Of a stretch of 64,000 nucleotides of DNA, positions 8,588-18,526 are shown piece after piece. Position numbers and translations under genes: made by a program. How positions within the stretch are numbered: the stretch's first letter is position 1; each line of letters begins with the position of its first letter. Source of the stretch: Peptoniphilaceae bacterium. Its GTDB lineage: Bacteria; Bacillota; Clostridia; Tissierellales; Peptoniphilaceae. The DNA lies in assembly GCA_022779285.1 (NCBI GenBank), contig JALFST010000020.1, forward strand, positions 1-64,000, in the 5' to 3' direction. The notes beneath the pieces are model-generated. The model had not been told where the DNA came from. It did not search any database and saw only the letters and a program-made list of their open reading frames with translations.

Positions 8588-8806
8588 CTATTTTTTTCTC
8601 CATGTGATACGACCCTTTGTCAAATCATAGGGCGATAACTCCACGGTGACGCGATCTCCTTCAAGGATTCGAATATAGTTCATCCTCAGCTTTCCGGAAA
8701 TATGAGCCATAATATCATGGCCATTATCCAGACGGACGATGAAATTTGTATTCGGGAGTCGTTCCTTGATCACGCCTTCCACTTCAATTACATCTTTTGA
8801 TGACAC
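8588..8806 (-). CDS. infA: translation initiation factor IF-1
   Basis: OB-fold factor that binds the 30S A site during initiation. 72 residues, full length. Begins [20 protein letters not shown] and contains [19 protein letters not shown] and LTKGRITWR, all family hallmarks. Its first codons overlap the last 19 bases of the upstream KOW gene, suggesting translational coupling. No methionine aminopeptidase gene separates it from adk, unlike in most Firmicutes. Confidence 0.97.
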   Translation of the reverse strand: MSSKDVIEVEGVIKERLPNTNFIVRLDNGHDIMAHISGKLRMNYIRILEGDRVTVELSPYDLTKGRITWRKK

Positions 8807-9111
8807 TTGCTATCCTCCTCTGTCGCCAGGAAAGGCAACAATATCTGTCGAATTCGGGCATCATGAAAATCCCGATCCTTCTTCATCGTCTCAAACCCGG
8901 GAACTATATAACGATACTTTTGAACATGGATGACTCTTTTTTTCTTAGGATGTGCAAGTGTTCGGTGTTTTCCGTCTACTACCCTCACATGCTTTGCATC
9001 CAGAATGTCCAGCACCAGAAAAACATTCCCCCGGTCATGACCTGCAAGAGAACGTACTATCTGGCCGGGAACCGGCATACATGCTCGATCCTCATTTCTT
9101 TCCTGCGTCAT
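8788..9111 (-). CDS. KOW-domain RNA-binding protein of the ribosomal operon
   Basis: Small predicted RNA-binding protein, 107 residues. The N-terminal half has the KOW pattern [20 protein letters not shown] followed by [18 protein letters not shown], as in the L14e/L24-like proteins encoded next to map and infA in many Clostridia. The C-terminal half (from about residue 65) is charged and not recognised. It overlaps adk by four bases (ATGA) and infA by 19, so the three are tightly coupled. Exact function is unknown; a role in ribosome biogenesis or translation is inferred from context. Confidence 0.8.
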   Translation of the reverse strand: MTQERNEDRACMPVPGQIVRSLAGHDRGNVFLVLDILDAKHVRVVDGKHRTLAHPKKKRVIHVQKYRYIVPGFETMKKDRDFHDARIRQILLPFLATEEDSKCHQKM

Positions 9112-9758
9112 AGTACCCCGTTCAACTCACTTTGAATCGATGTAAATACGTCATCCACAGCCTGGTCGCCGTTGATATGAAGCAGAATTCCCTGCTTTTC
9201 GTAATATTCAACCAATGGTGCTGTTTGAGATTCATAGACTTTGATTCGCGTGCAAACCGCCTCTTTTTTATCATCCTCACGCTGAACAAGCTTCTGTCCG
9301 CAGATGTCACATATGCCGTCTACTTTTGGCGGCTTCGTCGCCACATGGAAGGAAGCGCCGCAATTGAGACAGGTTCTTCTTCCGCTGATCCGATCCACCA
9401 AAATGGATGACGGAACCTCAATGGAAATGACGGCATCAAGCTTCAGTCCACGCTCCTTGAGGCCCTGATCGAGAGCCTCCGCCTGTGGAATCGTTCTGGG
9501 AAAGCCGTCCAACAGGAAGCCGTTCTTGCAATCCTCCTGATCCATTCGATCCCAAGCCATTGCGATCGTGATTTCATCGGGAACCAAACGGCCAACGTTC
9601 ATATACTCTTGAGCTTTCCGCCCTAACGGAGTTCCGTTTTTCATATTTGCGCGAAAAATATCTCCTGTTGAAATATAAGCCATCGCGTACTCTGTCTTCA
9701 ACATCTGGGCCTGCGTGCCTTTGCCGGCTCCCGGCGGTCCCAATAATACGACTCTCAT
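9108..9758 (-). CDS. adk: adenylate kinase
   Basis: Converts AMP + ATP to two ADP. 216 residues, long (LID-containing) form. P-loop GPPGAGKGTQ at residues 7-16, DGFPRTIPQAEALD, and the LID with GRRTCLNCGASFH plus CDICG: four cysteines in two C-x2-C pairs, so the LID binds zinc, as is common in Gram-positives. Between secY and the KOW gene, 19 bases after secY. Confidence 0.97.
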   Translation of the reverse strand: MRVVLLGPPGAGKGTQAQMLKTEYAMAYISTGDIFRANMKNGTPLGRKAQEYMNVGRLVPDEITIAMAWDRMDQEDCKNGFLLDGFPRTIPQAEALDQGLKERGLKLDAVISIEVPSSILVDRISGRRTCLNCGASFHVATKPPKVDGICDICGQKLVQREDDKKEAVCTRIKVYESQTAPLVEYYEKQGILLHINGDQAVDDVFTSIQSELNGVL

Positions 9759-9777
9759 AACAACCCCTTTCCGCTGC

Positions 9778-11055
9778 TTAGCGATTTAAGAATCCTTTAT
9801 AGTGACGCATTTGCAGGTGCGCCTCGAGACTCCGTACCAGTTCCAGCACAACACCCACCACAATGATGATGGACGTTCCGCCGAATCCGAGATTGACTCC
9901 AAAGAGGCGTGATACCAATTGCGGAATAATGGACAGTATCGCAAGTACAATCGCGCCGATTAAAGTGATCCGGTTCACAATCTTCTGGAGATAGTCCGTC
10001 GTCGGCTTTCCGGGACGAATTCCCGGGATAAAGCCACCCTGCTGCTGCAGGTTACGAGAATACTCGTACGTATTGAATTGGATTGAGTTGTAGAAGTAGG
10101 CGAAAAAGATGATGAGAACAACCTGAAGCGCATTTTGCACCAGGAAGCCGAACCATCCGTTAACCGTCAAATACTTCGCCACAAAGCTCTGCACTCCGCC
10201 GCCCAAAATCAATGCGATTGTTTGCGGCAGGGTCAGAAGCGCCGATGCGAAAATGATAGGAAGCACTCCCGCCATGTTGACCCTGATGGGAATATGAGTA
10301 GCCTGGCCACCATACATCTTACGACCTACCACACGCTTCGCATACTGAACAGGTATCTTGCGTTCCCCTTCGTTGAGAAGAACGACGATTACCGTAATTG
10401 CAATCGTGATCAATATAATGAGAGCGAACAGGAACGGATTCATGTTTCCGGCAATCACATTCTGAAGCATGAATGCGACGCGTCCCGGCATATTGGCAAC
10501 AATACCGACAAAGATGATGAATGAGACACCGTTTCCGACACCCTTATCCGTGATCAGATCACCGATCCATACCACAAAGCTGGCACCTGCGACCATGACG
10601 AGTACCGCGATCAGCTTGTGTATCCAACCGCCGTTGGCAAATGCTCGTCCGAAAATACCTTGTACAAATGCGAATGCCTGTAGAACCGCCAGTACGACTC
10701 CGAGAATCTTTGTGATATATTGAATTTTCTTTTGACCATCCTCGCCTTCTTTGGAAAGCTCCTCCAAAGACGGGATTGCAAAGGTGAGCAGCTGAATAAC
10801 GATCGAGGAAGTGATGTAAGGTCCGACACCGAGAGCAAAAACGCTAAGGTTGGCCAAACCGCCACCACTGATCATATTGAGGATCCCAAGCAAGCTTCCC
10901 TCGGCTTGTCCGTAGATCTGCTTGATCAACTCGAGATTTGCAAAAGGAATGGGAAGTGCATTGCCCATACGGAGGATGACCAGCATCAAAATGGTGAAGA
11001 TCATACGACGTCTGGTATCCTGCACATTCCACGCGTTTTTGATCGTGCTCAGCAT
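9778..11055 (-). CDS. secY: protein translocase subunit SecY
   Basis: Channel-forming subunit of the Sec translocon in the cytoplasmic membrane. 425 residues with ten hydrophobic segments expected. Recognised by ILRMGNALPIPFANLELIKQ near the N-terminus, the GGGLANLSVFALGVGPYITS plug/TM2 region, and FIPGIRPGKPTTDYLQKIVN in the late cytoplasmic loop. Its first base is the last base of the rplO stop, so they are coupled. Followed by adk. Confidence 0.97.
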   Translation of the reverse strand: MLSTIKNAWNVQDTRRRMIFTILMLVILRMGNALPIPFANLELIKQIYGQAEGSLLGILNMISGGGLANLSVFALGVGPYITSSIVIQLLTFAIPSLEELSKEGEDGQKKIQYITKILGVVLAVLQAFAFVQGIFGRAFANGGWIHKLIAVLVMVAGASFVVWIGDLITDKGVGNGVSFIIFVGIVANMPGRVAFMLQNVIAGNMNPFLFALIILITIAITVIVVLLNEGERKIPVQYAKRVVGRKMYGGQATHIPIRVNMAGVLPIIFASALLTLPQTIALILGGGVQSFVAKYLTVNGWFGFLVQNALQVVLIIFFAYFYNSIQFNTYEYSRNLQQQGGFIPGIRPGKPTTDYLQKIVNRITLIGAIVLAILSIIPQLVSRLFGVNLGFGGTSIIIVVGVVLELVRSLEAHLQMRHYKGFLNR

Positions 11056-11504
11056 TAGATCACCTCAGTCTTTCCTCCGGCGGCTCGAATTTTTTCTTCA
11101 GCAGACTTTGAAAACTTTGCCGCCTGGACCGTCAATTTCTTTTCGAGGTCGCCATCGCCGAGAACTTTCAAGCCTTCTGTGAGTTCACTTTGATGAATGA
11201 GTCCCTGCTGAACAAGGAACTCGGCATTGACGACGGTATCGTCATCAAACCGATTCAGATCCGCAACATTGATCGTTGCATAAATCTTTGAAAAATTATT
11301 GTGAAATCCGCGCTTCGGAAGGGCTCGGAACAGCGGAAGCTGACCACCCTCAAAACCGGGGCGTACACCGCCGCCGGCACGGGAGTTCTGACCGTCGCGA
11401 CCACGTCCGGCAAATTTACCCCAACCGGAGGAATGACCACGGCCTACGCGCTTACGCTCTTTGGAAGCTCCGCCGATGGCGGGTTTGAGTTCATGTAATT
11501 TCAT
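11055..11504 (-). CDS. rplO: 50S ribosomal protein L15
   Basis: Late-assembly protein of the large subunit. 149 residues. The glycine/arginine-rich start ([20 protein letters not shown], then [15 protein letters not shown]) and the [24 protein letters not shown] motif are characteristic. The stop shares one base with the secY start. Follows rpmD by 11 bases. Confidence 0.97.
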   Translation of the reverse strand: MKLHELKPAIGGASKERKRVGRGHSSGWGKFAGRGRDGQNSRAGGGVRPGFEGGQLPLFRALPKRGFHNNFSKIYATINVADLNRFDDDTVVNAEFLVQQGLIHQSELTEGLKVLGDGDLEKKLTVQAAKFSKSAEEKIRAAGGKTEVI

Positions 11505-11515
11505 GCGCGGCCTCC

Positions 11516-11698
11516 TTACTTGCTTTCCTGAACATCCAACATAAAGTCGATCTTATGGATGCTTCCACGAATCGACGGATTGTCGTCATGCTCAACAGTT
11601 TGGCCGACCTTCGTCAGGCCAAGACCCTTTGCCGTAGCAATCTGCTTATCTGTACGACCGATAAAGCTCTTCTTTAATGTAATCAACAATTTAGCCAT
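11516..11698 (-). CDS. rpmD: 50S ribosomal protein L30
   Basis: Small large-subunit protein, 60 residues, the short bacterial form. [20 protein letters not shown] followed by [20 protein letters not shown] match the family closely. Eight bases after rpsE and 11 before rplO, the standard spc order. Confidence 0.97.
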   Translation of the reverse strand: MAKLLITLKKSFIGRTDKQIATAKGLGLTKVGQTVEHDDNPSIRGSIHKIDFMLDVQESK

Positions 11699-11706
11699 GA
11701 CTCCTC

Positions 11707-12204
11707 CTATTTCAGAATCTCGTCAACGCTCTTGCCTCGAAGATGGGCAACCTGCTCGACGGTTTTCATGTTCAGAAGGCCTTTCATCGTAGCATTGACA
11801 ATGCTGCGTGCATTGGAAGAACCCAATGATTTCGCACGAACATCGGTGATTCCCGCCAATTCGCATACGGCACGAACGGGACCGCCTGCGATGATTCCGG
11901 TACCCTCACGAGCCGGCATGAGCAACACGCTTCCCGCGCCTGCCTGACCAAGGGTCTGATGAGGAATCGTTGTTCCTACGAGAGGTACATTGACAAGATG
12001 CTTCTTTGCATCTTCGGTTCCCTTGCGGATGGCTTCCGGCACTTCCAGGGACTTTCCTGTGCCGATACCGACACGCCCCTTGCGGTCTCCTACGACTACC
12101 AGTGCGGAGAAGCGAGCGGTACGACCACCCTTCGCCGTCTTGGAGACGCGATTGATATAGACGACTTTTTCTTCAAGCTCTTGCTTGTTGTCTTCTTTAA
12201 ACAT
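11707..12204 (-). CDS. rpsE: 30S ribosomal protein S5
   Basis: Small-subunit protein involved in decoding fidelity and mRNA helicase activity. 165 residues from the ATG at 12204, which has GAGGAG five bases upstream; a GTG two codons earlier is less well placed. Signature [20 protein letters not shown] and [21 protein letters not shown]-terminal lobe contains [16 protein letters not shown]. Between rplR and rpmD. Confidence 0.97.
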   Translation of the reverse strand: MFKEDNKQELEEKVVYINRVSKTAKGGRTARFSALVVVGDRKGRVGIGTGKSLEVPEAIRKGTEDAKKHLVNVPLVGTTIPHQTLGQAGAGSVLLMPAREGTGIIAGGPVRAVCELAGITDVRAKSLGSSNARSIVNATMKGLLNMKTVEQVAHLRGKSVDEILK

Positions 12205-12220
12205 TTTCACTCCTCTCCAA

Positions 12221-12577
12221 TTACAGCTTCAGGCCCGCTTCACGGGCTCCCTCTGCTACCGCCTGAACCTTACCATGATAAATATATCCGGCACGGTCGA
12301 ATACGACCGATTCGATTCCTTTTTCCTGAGCACGAGCCGCAATCAGCTTTCCTACAGCCTTTGCCGATGCCACATTGGATCCTTTTTCCGTGATTTCCTT
12401 ATCCAGGGTGGATGCGGACACCAGTGTCACCTGATTCACATCGTCAATGATCTGTGCATACATATTCATATTGCTGCGAAATACGCTGAGGCGCGGTCTT
12501 TCAGGAGTGCCGGCCACTTTTTTGCGAACGCGCGCATGACGTGCAATACGGTTCGCTTTTTTATTAAACTGAGCCAT
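12221..12577 (-). CDS. rplR: 50S ribosomal protein L18
   Basis: Binds 5S rRNA and anchors it to the large subunit. 118 residues. [20 protein letters not shown] and [17 protein letters not shown] are the family signature; the end [20 protein letters not shown] is typical. 12 bases after rplF, 16 before the rpsE start. Confidence 0.97.
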   Translation of the reverse strand: MAQFNKKANRIARHARVRKKVAGTPERPRLSVFRSNMNMYAQIIDDVNQVTLVSASTLDKEITEKGSNVASAKAVGKLIAARAQEKGIESVVFDRAGYIYHGKVQAVAEGAREAGLKL

Positions 12578-12589
12578 TTATGCGCCTCC

Positions 12590-13129
12590 TTACTTTCCTG
12601 TTTTACCTTCTTTGCGACGGATATGCTCTCCCTCGTAGTGAATTCCTTTGCCCTTATACGGCTCAGGAAGTCTCCATTTACGAATGTTTGCCGCAAAGTT
12701 TCCGACCGCCTGCTTGTCAATTCCCTTGACAATGATAGTGCGCTCGTCCGGAACCTCGGTTTCGCATCCATCAGCGTCCGGAATGGTTACCGGATGGGAA
12801 TAACCAAGGTTCATGACAAGGTTCTTTCCCTGCTTCTGAGCACGATATCCGGTTCCATCAATCTTCATAAGCTTGGAATATCCGTTTGTTACACCTTCGA
12901 CCATATTGGCAATCAAGGTGCGATAGAGTCCGTGAAGCGCCTTGCTCTTGTTCTCGTCATCAGGACGCGCGACGTGGAGAACGCCGTCTTCCACGGAAAC
13001 CGTGAAGCTTGGATCAATCTGTTCGCAGAGATCTCCCTTCGGTCCCTTTACGGATACCTTATTTGTAGCATCAATTGTTACTTCCACCTTTTCAGGAAGA
13101 ACAACCGGTTTTAAGCCAATTCTTGACAT
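12590..13129 (-). CDS. rplF: 50S ribosomal protein L6
   Basis: Large-subunit protein near the factor-binding site. The start at 13129 (MSRIGLKPVVLPEKVEV) has AGGAGGATAAC directly upstream and gives 179 residues, the family length; the frame extends 16 codons further but without support. C-terminal signature LPEPYKGKGIHYEGEHIRRK. Between rpsH and rplR. Confidence 0.97.
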   Translation of the reverse strand: MSRIGLKPVVLPEKVEVTIDATNKVSVKGPKGDLCEQIDPSFTVSVEDGVLHVARPDDENKSKALHGLYRTLIANMVEGVTNGYSKLMKIDGTGYRAQKQGKNLVMNLGYSHPVTIPDADGCETEVPDERTIIVKGIDKQAVGNFAANIRKWRLPEPYKGKGIHYEGEHIRRKEGKTGK

Positions 13130-13145
13130 GTTATCCTCCTTCGGC

Positions 13146-13538
13146 TTACCAAACGTAGCAAATGACTTCGCCGCCAACGCCTTCTTTGCGCGCCTGTTTG
13201 TCAGTCATTACGCCGTGTGAGGTGGAAAGAATTGCGATTCCGAGACCGTTGAGAACCGAGGGAACCTCATGCGCATGTACATACACGCGGCGTCCCGGCT
13301 TGGAAATCCGCTTGATTCCCGAGATAGAACGCTGATCATCGACATACTTGAGGTCGATGGTAATCATTCCCTGCTTGTTATCCTCGATCACATTGAAACC
13401 TTTGATATAACCTTCATCCAAAAGAATTTGAGCGAGGTTTTTCTTCATATTCGAGGCAGGAACCTCCACCGATTCATGCTTCTTCATATTCCCGTTGCGG
13501 ATGCGTGTGAGCATATCCGCGATCGGATCAGTCATCAT
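13146..13538 (-). CDS. rpsH: 30S ribosomal protein S8
   Basis: Core 16S-binding protein of the 30S body and, in E. coli, translational repressor of spc. 130 residues. Begins [20 protein letters not shown]; two adjacent ATGs both suit the AGGAGG upstream. C-terminal [20 protein letters not shown] followed by GEVICYVW is the family signature. Between rpsN and rplF. Confidence 0.97.
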   Translation of the reverse strand: MMTDPIADMLTRIRNGNMKKHESVEVPASNMKKNLAQILLDEGYIKGFNVIEDNKQGMITIDLKYVDDQRSISGIKRISKPGRRVYVHAHEVPSVLNGLGIAILSTSHGVMTDKQARKEGVGGEVICYVW

Positions 13539-13556
13539 AGCTTACCTCCTCTCAAA

Positions 13557-13742
13557 TTACCAGCTCGCCTTTTTGACGCCCGGAATTTCTCCGCGGTACG
13601 CCAGCTCGCGGAAGCAGATACGGCATACGCCATATTTCTTCAAAACGGCATGGGGACGCCCGCAAATGCTGCAACGACTATAAGCGCGAGTGGAGAACTT
13701 CGGTTGTCTCTTCTGCTTTGCAATCATAGATTTCTTAGCCAT
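13557..13742 (-). CDS. rpsN: 30S ribosomal protein S14, zinc-binding type Z
   Basis: Small-subunit head protein. True start is ATG at 13742 ([20 protein letters not shown]), giving 61 residues; a longer upstream frame overlaps rplE and is not needed. CSICGRP and CRICFREL supply the four zinc-ligand cysteines (C-x2-C twice) of the short C+ form, also named rpsZ. Lies between rplE and rpsH. Confidence 0.97.
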   Translation of the reverse strand: MAKKSMIAKQKRQPKFSTRAYSRCSICGRPHAVLKKYGVCRICFRELAYRGEIPGVKKASW

Positions 13743-13752
13743 GCACTCCCCC

Positions 13753-14298
13753 TTATCTCTTAGCAAAAGGCATGCCAAGATATGTGAGGAATGCCTTTGC
13801 CTCTTCATCCGTCTTTGCGGACGTTACAATAATAATGTCCATACCGTGAATTTCATCTACATCATCATAGTTGATTTCCGGAAAAATCAGCTGTTCCTTG
13901 ATTCCGAGAGCATAGTTTCCGCGCCCGTCAAAGGATGTGTCCGAGATTCCACGGAAGTCACGAACGCGCGGAAGTGCAACGTTGATGAGCTTGTCCAGGA
14001 AATCATACATCTTCTTGCGGCGAAGAGTTACCTTGGTCGCAATCGCCTGACCTTCACGAAGCTTGAAGTTGGCTACAGAACGCTTCGCCTTGATTACCAC
14101 AGGCTTTTGTCCGCTGATCTGCGTCAACTCGCGAACAGCGCTTTCAAGAAGCTTCGGATTGTCCTTGGCTTCGCCGATTGCGATGTTGATAACGATCTTC
14201 TCCAGCTTCGGAACCTGCATTACGTTGTCGTAATGAAAGTCCTTCATCAGAGCAGGCACAATTTCATTTTTATATTGAACATATAATCTTTCTTCCAC
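13753..14298 (-). CDS. rplE: 50S ribosomal protein L5
   Basis: Binds 5S rRNA and contacts the P-site tRNA. 181 residues. [39 protein letters not shown] segment (here [19 protein letters not shown]) and [18 protein letters not shown] are diagnostic. 11 bases after rplX, 10 before rpsN. Confidence 0.97.
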   Translation of the reverse strand: MEERLYVQYKNEIVPALMKDFHYDNVMQVPKLEKIVINIAIGEAKDNPKLLESAVRELTQISGQKPVVIKAKRSVANFKLREGQAIATKVTLRRKKMYDFLDKLINVALPRVRDFRGISDTSFDGRGNYALGIKEQLIFPEINYDDVDEIHGMDIIIVTSAKTDEEAKAFLTYLGMPFAKR

Positions 14299-14309
14299 TA
14301 TGTGCCCCC

Positions 14310-14621
14310 TTACTTATCAAACTTCGTGTCGCTCTTGACGGAAACGCGAACCTTCTTATCGCCGCTGATTTCCTTCTTCGTACGAACACCGCGCTTGACT
14401 GCTTCATCATAAAGAAGAACATTCGATGCATGAATCGAACCCTCTGCCTTAATCAATCCGCCTGGCTGATTCATGCCCTGCGGTTTGCGATGCTTTGTTT
14501 GAATATTGACATCGCGGACGATTACGCGGTTTTCTTTCGGGAATACGCGAAGAACCTCGCCGACCATGCCCTTATCCTTGCCCGCAATCACTTGAACTTT
14601 ATCACCGGTTTTTACGTGCAT
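14310..14621 (-). CDS. rplX: 50S ribosomal protein L24
   Basis: Assembly initiator of the 50S subunit near the exit tunnel. 103 residues with the KOW motif [20 protein letters not shown] at the N-terminus and [20 protein letters not shown] in the middle. GGAGGG precedes the ATG. 10 bases after rplN. Confidence 0.97.
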   Translation of the reverse strand: MHVKTGDKVQVIAGKDKGMVGEVLRVFPKENRVIVRDVNIQTKHRKPQGMNQPGGLIKAEGSIHASNVLLYDEAVKRGVRTKKEISGDKKVRVSVKSDTKFDK

Positions 14622-14631
14622 AAAACCCTCC

Positions 14632-15000
14632 TTAAAGTACTTCCGGAGCCAGCGAAATGATCTTCATATAACCATTTGCGCGAAGCTCTCTGGTAACCGG
14701 CCCGAAGATACGGGTGCCTACAGGGTTTTTGTCATCTTTAATAATGACTGCAGCATTATCATCGAAGGAGATATGGCTTCCGTCTTCACGAGAAATGCCA
14801 TCTCTTGTACGAACGACAACAGCGGTTACTACATCACCTTTTTTAACGGTGCCGCCCGGTGTCGCATTCTTGACTGCACAGCGAATGGTATCGCCGATAC
14901 GTGCATATTTGCGGCCCGTGCCACCGATTACATGAATGACCAAGAGCTCCTTTGCACCGGAGTTATCAGCCACCTTCAATCTGCTTTCTGTCTGTAACAT
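14632..15000 (-). CDS. rplN: 50S ribosomal protein L14
   Basis: Large-subunit protein at the subunit interface; also the target of silencing factor RsfS in general. 122 residues, family length. [20 protein letters not shown] and [20 protein letters not shown] are hallmark segments; [20 protein letters not shown] ends it. Between rpsQ and rplX. Confidence 0.97.
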   Translation of the reverse strand: MLQTESRLKVADNSGAKELLVIHVIGGTGRKYARIGDTIRCAVKNATPGGTVKKGDVVTAVVVRTRDGISREDGSHISFDDNAAVIIKDDKNPVGTRIFGPVTRELRANGYMKIISLAPEVL

Positions 15001-15017
15001 TGCAATCCTCCTCCCGA

Positions 15018-15275
15018 CTACTTCGCTGCTTCGAGGATCTCAACGAGACGATATCTCTTCTGCTTGGAAAGCGGTCTCGTTTCCATGATAGACACACGAT
15101 CTCCAACCTTTGCCTGGTTGTTCTCATCATGAGCCTTCAGACGCATCGTACGCTTGACCATCTTTTCATAGAGAGGATGCTTCACACGAGTCGCAACCTC
15201 AACGACGATTGTTTTGTCCATCTTGTCGGAAACGACAATACCGATTGCCGTTCTGCGCTTTGTTGCTCTTTCCAT
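15018..15275 (-). CDS. rpsQ: 30S ribosomal protein S17
   Basis: OB-fold protein that binds the 5' domain of 16S rRNA. 85 residues. [20 protein letters not shown] and [20 protein letters not shown], then [19 protein letters not shown], match the family along its length. Starts three bases after the rpmC stop, consistent with coupling. Confidence 0.97.
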   Translation of the reverse strand: MERATKRRTAIGIVVSDKMDKTIVVEVATRVKHPLYEKMVKRTMRLKAHDENNQAKVGDRVSIMETRPLSKQKRYRLVEILEAAK

Positions 15276-15278
15276 CGG

Positions 15279-15485
15279 TTAAGCCTCCTTTCTTTCCTTC
15301 AATTCGCGCTCGCGAATCACTGTCTTGACGCGCGCAATATCTCTTTTTACAGCTCCGATGGCATTCGGATTTTCAAGCTGCCCTGTTGCATTCTGAAAGC
15401 GAAGATTAAACAATTCCTGCTTCAGATCCATCAATTTCTTGCCGAGATCCTGGTCGGAGAGATTACGAATTTCCGTAGCTTTCAT
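15279..15485 (-). CDS. rpmC: 50S ribosomal protein L29
   Basis: Two-helix protein by the exit tunnel, part of the docking site for trigger factor and SRP. 68 residues; [20 protein letters not shown] and [20 protein letters not shown] are the family signature. Its first base is the last base of the rplP stop. Confidence 0.97.
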   Translation of the reverse strand: MKATEIRNLSDQDLGKKLMDLKQELFNLRFQNATGQLENPNAIGAVKRDIARVKTVIRERELKERKEA

Positions 15486-15916
15486 TATTCTTCACCTTCC
15501 TGTCCCGCGGTATCACGCGTAATGAACTTGGTCTTGATCGGGAGCTTTGCTGCCGCAAGACGCATTGCCTCTTTGGCGGTTTCCTGTGGTACACCGGCCA
15601 TCTCAAAAAGCACACGACCCGGTTTTACAACAGCTACCCAATATTCAGGAGCACCTTTACCGGAACCCATACGAACCTCAGCCGGCTTCTTGGTTACCGG
15701 CTTGTCCGGGAAGACTTTAATCCAGATATTACCGCCACGCTTGATATAACGCGTCATCGCACGACGTGCCGCCTCGATCTGGTTTGCTGTCATCCAGCAA
15801 GGCTCCAGAGCCTGCAATCCGTACTCACCGTAAGAAACGGTGTTTCCGCGATGCGCAACGCCCTTCATACGTCCGCGATGAACGCGGCGACGTTTTACTC
15901 TTTTTGGCATTAACAT
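15485..15916 (-). CDS. rplP: 50S ribosomal protein L16
   Basis: Large-subunit protein close to the A-site tRNA. 143 residues beginning [19 protein letters not shown], with [19 protein letters not shown] and [26 protein letters not shown] lies seven bases before the ATG. Shares one base with rpmC. Confidence 0.97.
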   Translation of the reverse strand: MLMPKRVKRRRVHRGRMKGVAHRGNTVSYGEYGLQALEPCWMTANQIEAARRAMTRYIKRGGNIWIKVFPDKPVTKKPAEVRMGSGKGAPEYWVAVVKPGRVLFEMAGVPQETAKEAMRLAAAKLPIKTKFITRDTAGQEGEE

Positions 15917-15937
15917 ATCACTACCTCCTACCCCGGC

Positions 15938-16729
15938 TTATTGCTCGTCCCGCTTCGGGCGGTCTGAACGCTGTGCGCGATGATTGTCGCGGCCGCCTTC
16001 ACGACCCTGGCGATTCCGATTCTCATTGCCGCGGTTATTACGACGCTGTCCGCGACGCGGCTGACGCGGCTGACGCTTCGGCATCTCCGCTTCCTTCATT
16101 CCCGGAAGAACTTCACCGATGTAGACCCAAACCTTTACGCCGATTGCACCGGAAACCGTGCGAGCCGTAGCTTCCCCGTAACGGATATCAGCGCGCAATG
16201 TCTGCAGAGGAATGGTTCCCTCCGAATAGTGTTCGGTACGGGCAATATCAGCACCGCCGAGACGGCCTGCACAGGATGTTTTTACACCCTTTGCGCCTGC
16301 GCGCATCGTACGCTGAATTGCCTGCTTCATAGCACGACGGAATGTAATACGGTTCTCAAGATCGGCAGCGATACGCTCAGCCTCAAGCTGTGCATCCACA
16401 TCCGGATTGAGAATTTCCTCAACATTGATCAATACCGTCTTACCCGTGAGCTTTTCCAGTTTTTTCTTGAGATCCTCTACGGCTGTGCCGCCCTTGCCGA
16501 TCACAACACCGGGCTTTGCCGTGTGAATCGTAACGCGAACACGTCCCATAGTGCGCTCAATATGAATGTCGGAGATTCCCGCTTCAAAGAGATCGGACTT
16601 TACATGCTTGCGAATTTCGTGATCTTCTTTGAGCAGCTCCGCAAAGTTGCTCTTTCCGGCATACCAGTTGGAATCCCAACCTTTGATGATGCCGACGCGA
16701 AGTCCTTTTGGATTTACCTTCTGACCCAT
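15938..16729 (-). CDS. rpsC: 30S ribosomal protein S3 with long Arg/Asn/Gly-rich tail
   Basis: Head protein at the mRNA entry channel. 263 residues. [20 protein letters not shown], the KH domain [20 protein letters not shown] and [21 protein letters not shown] end of the core (here [17 protein letters not shown]) are clear. The core ends near residue 220; the last ~40 residues ([20 protein letters not shown] and on) are disordered, basic and repetitive. Bacillus S3 stops around the end of the core, so the tail is an addition. Overlaps rplV by one base. Confidence 0.97.
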   Translation of the reverse strand: MGQKVNPKGLRVGIIKGWDSNWYAGKSNFAELLKEDHEIRKHVKSDLFEAGISDIHIERTMGRVRVTIHTAKPGVVIGKGGTAVEDLKKKLEKLTGKTVLINVEEILNPDVDAQLEAERIAADLENRITFRRAMKQAIQRTMRAGAKGVKTSCAGRLGGADIARTEHYSEGTIPLQTLRADIRYGEATARTVSGAIGVKVWVYIGEVLPGMKEAEMPKRQPRQPRRGQRRNNRGNENRNRQGREGGRDNHRAQRSDRPKRDEQ

Positions 16730-17076
16730 TACTGCTCATCCTCCTCTTTTTCACTCACAACAACACCGATGTGCGAAGTTCTCTTCAGGATCGGGTATGC
16801 GGCCCCTTTCGCCTTCGGATGCCAGCGCTTCATCGTCGGGCCGTCATTTGCCCAAGCCTTTGTCACGACAAGACCGGCGCGATCCAGGCCCAGATTGTTC
16901 TCAGCGTTTGCAATCGCAGAACGAAGAACGTCCTCAAGAATTTCCGCACCCTTTTTCGGAGTGAAGTGAAGGATGTTTAGTGCATCTTCCACATTCTTTC
17001 CGCGAATCTCTTTGCAGATGAAGTTCACCTTGCGGGGAGAAATGCGAACATATTTTGCTTCAGCTCTTGCTTCCAT
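16729..17076 (-). CDS. rplV: 50S ribosomal protein L22
   Basis: Lines the exit tunnel; its hairpin loop is where macrolide-resistance changes map. 115 residues. [20 protein letters not shown] and the loop [20 protein letters not shown] followed by [11 protein letters not shown] are typical, without an obvious insertion in the loop. Between rpsS and rpsC. Confidence 0.97.
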   Translation of the reverse strand: MEARAEAKYVRISPRKVNFICKEIRGKNVEDALNILHFTPKKGAEILEDVLRSAIANAENNLGLDRAGLVVTKAWANDGPTMKRWHPKAKGAAYPILKRTSHIGVVVSEKEEDEQ

Positions 17077-17085
17077 TTCATCCTC

Positions 17086-17370
17086 CTACCGTACGCCGGA
17101 CTGCTTGTCCGACTTTCCGACGTGACCGCGGAAGGTTCTCGTCGGAACAAATTCTCCAAGCTTGTGTCCAACCATGTCCTCAGTAATATAAATGGGGACA
17201 TGTTTTCTTCCATCATGAACCGCAATCGTATGTCCGATGAACTGCGGGAAAATGGTCGAACGACGGGACCATGTCTTGATCACTTGCTTATCATTTTTTT
17301 CGTTAAGAGCCTCCACCTTTTTCATCAGGTGGTCATCGACGAAAGGCCCTTTTTTCAAAGATCTGCCCAT
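17086..17370 (-). CDS. rpsS: 30S ribosomal protein S19
   Basis: Head protein that pairs with S13. 94 residues. [40 protein letters not shown] and [15 protein letters not shown] are the family signature. 12 bases after rplB, 9 before rplV. Confidence 0.97.
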   Translation of the reverse strand: MGRSLKKGPFVDDHLMKKVEALNEKNDKQVIKTWSRRSTIFPQFIGHTIAVHDGRKHVPIYITEDMVGHKLGEFVPTRTFRGHVGKSDKQSGVR

Positions 17371-17382
17371 GCGTTCCTCCTA

Positions 17383-18216
17383 TCAATTCGATGTTCTGCG
17401 ACGGACAATGAACTTGTTCGACAATTTCTTCTTGGCTCTGGTCTTCACACCGCGAGACTTCTTGCCCCATGGAGTCATCGGCTGAGGACGACCCACCGGC
17501 GCACGTCCCTCACCACCGCCATGCGGATGGTCTACAGGGTTCATCGCGGAGCCGCGCACATGCGGCTTTTTGCCAAGATAGCGCATCTTTCCGGCTTTTC
17601 CTAAGCGAACAAGGTTATGATCAGTATTTCCTACCTGACCGATGGTTGCCTTGCAGTCCAGCGGAATGAGGCGGTACTCACCGCTCGGCAAACGAAGCTG
17701 TGCATATTTGCCTTCCTTTGCCATGAGCTGTGCCTCGGCACCTGCGGTACGAACAAGCTGTGCGCCCTTTCCCGGCTTCAACTCGACATTGTGAATCATA
17801 GTACCGACAGGAATGGATTTGAGCGGCAATGCATTACCCACTGTAATATCCACATTTTCTCCGGAAATAATGGTCATGCCGACCTTAAGTCCTTTTGGAG
17901 CGACAATATAGCGCTTCTCCCCATCTGCATAAACGAGAAGCGCGATGTTTGCGGTACGGTTCGGATCATATTCGATCGTGGAAACGCGAGCAGGAATATT
18001 GTCCTTATTGCGCTTGAAATCGATGATACGATAACGTCTCTTAACACCGCCGCCACGGAAACGAAGCGTAATATGACCATGGTTGTTGCGTCCGCCTGTA
18101 TGGCTCAGACTGGTTGTGAGAGACTTCTCCGGTTTGGTTGCCGTGATTTCTTCGAATGTCGAAACACGCATCACACGGCGGCCGGCGGAGGTTGGTTTAT
18201 ATCTGCGAATACCCAT
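17383..18216 (-). CDS. rplB: 50S ribosomal protein L2
   Basis: Core protein next to the peptidyl-transferase centre. 277 residues. [40 protein letters not shown] and the C-terminal [20 protein letters not shown] (including the conserved functionally important His region) identify it. 16 bases after rplW. Confidence 0.97.
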   Translation of the reverse strand: MGIRRYKPTSAGRRVMRVSTFEEITATKPEKSLTTSLSHTGGRNNHGHITLRFRGGGVKRRYRIIDFKRNKDNIPARVSTIEYDPNRTANIALLVYADGEKRYIVAPKGLKVGMTIISGENVDITVGNALPLKSIPVGTMIHNVELKPGKGAQLVRTAGAEAQLMAKEGKYAQLRLPSGEYRLIPLDCKATIGQVGNTDHNLVRLGKAGKMRYLGKKPHVRGSAMNPVDHPHGGGEGRAPVGRPQPMTPWGKKSRGVKTRAKKKLSNKFIVRRRTSN

Positions 18217-18232
18217 TGTGTCCTCCCTTCAC

Positions 18233-18526
18233 TTACATTCCTTCGAAGAACTCGATTCCCTTCGAGTCCTCGGCAAGAGTAACAATGGCTTTCTTCCAGT
18301 CCGATTTCTTAGAGACGTGATAGCCTGCTCTCTTTGTTTTGCTCTTCATTGTGACCGTGTTTACACGCGCCACTTTCACGCCGTCAAACACCGCTTCTAC
18401 CGCAGCCTTGATCTCCGCCTTATTGGCGCCGGAATCAACGCGGAAGGTGTACTTGTTGGACGCCATGTCCGCCATAGCCTTTTCGGTGATGATTGGGGCA
18501 ATGATGATATCATACGGAGTTTTCAT
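18233..18526 (-). CDS. rplW: 50S ribosomal protein L23
   Basis: Exit-tunnel rim protein that docks trigger factor and SRP. 97 residues. [20 protein letters not shown] and [20 protein letters not shown] are typical. Shares one base with the rplD stop (TAATG), so they are coupled. Confidence 0.97.
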   Translation of the reverse strand: MKTPYDIIIAPIITEKAMADMASNKYTFRVDSGANKAEIKAAVEAVFDGVKVARVNTVTMKSKTKRAGYHVSKKSDWKKAIVTLAEDSKGIEFFEGM

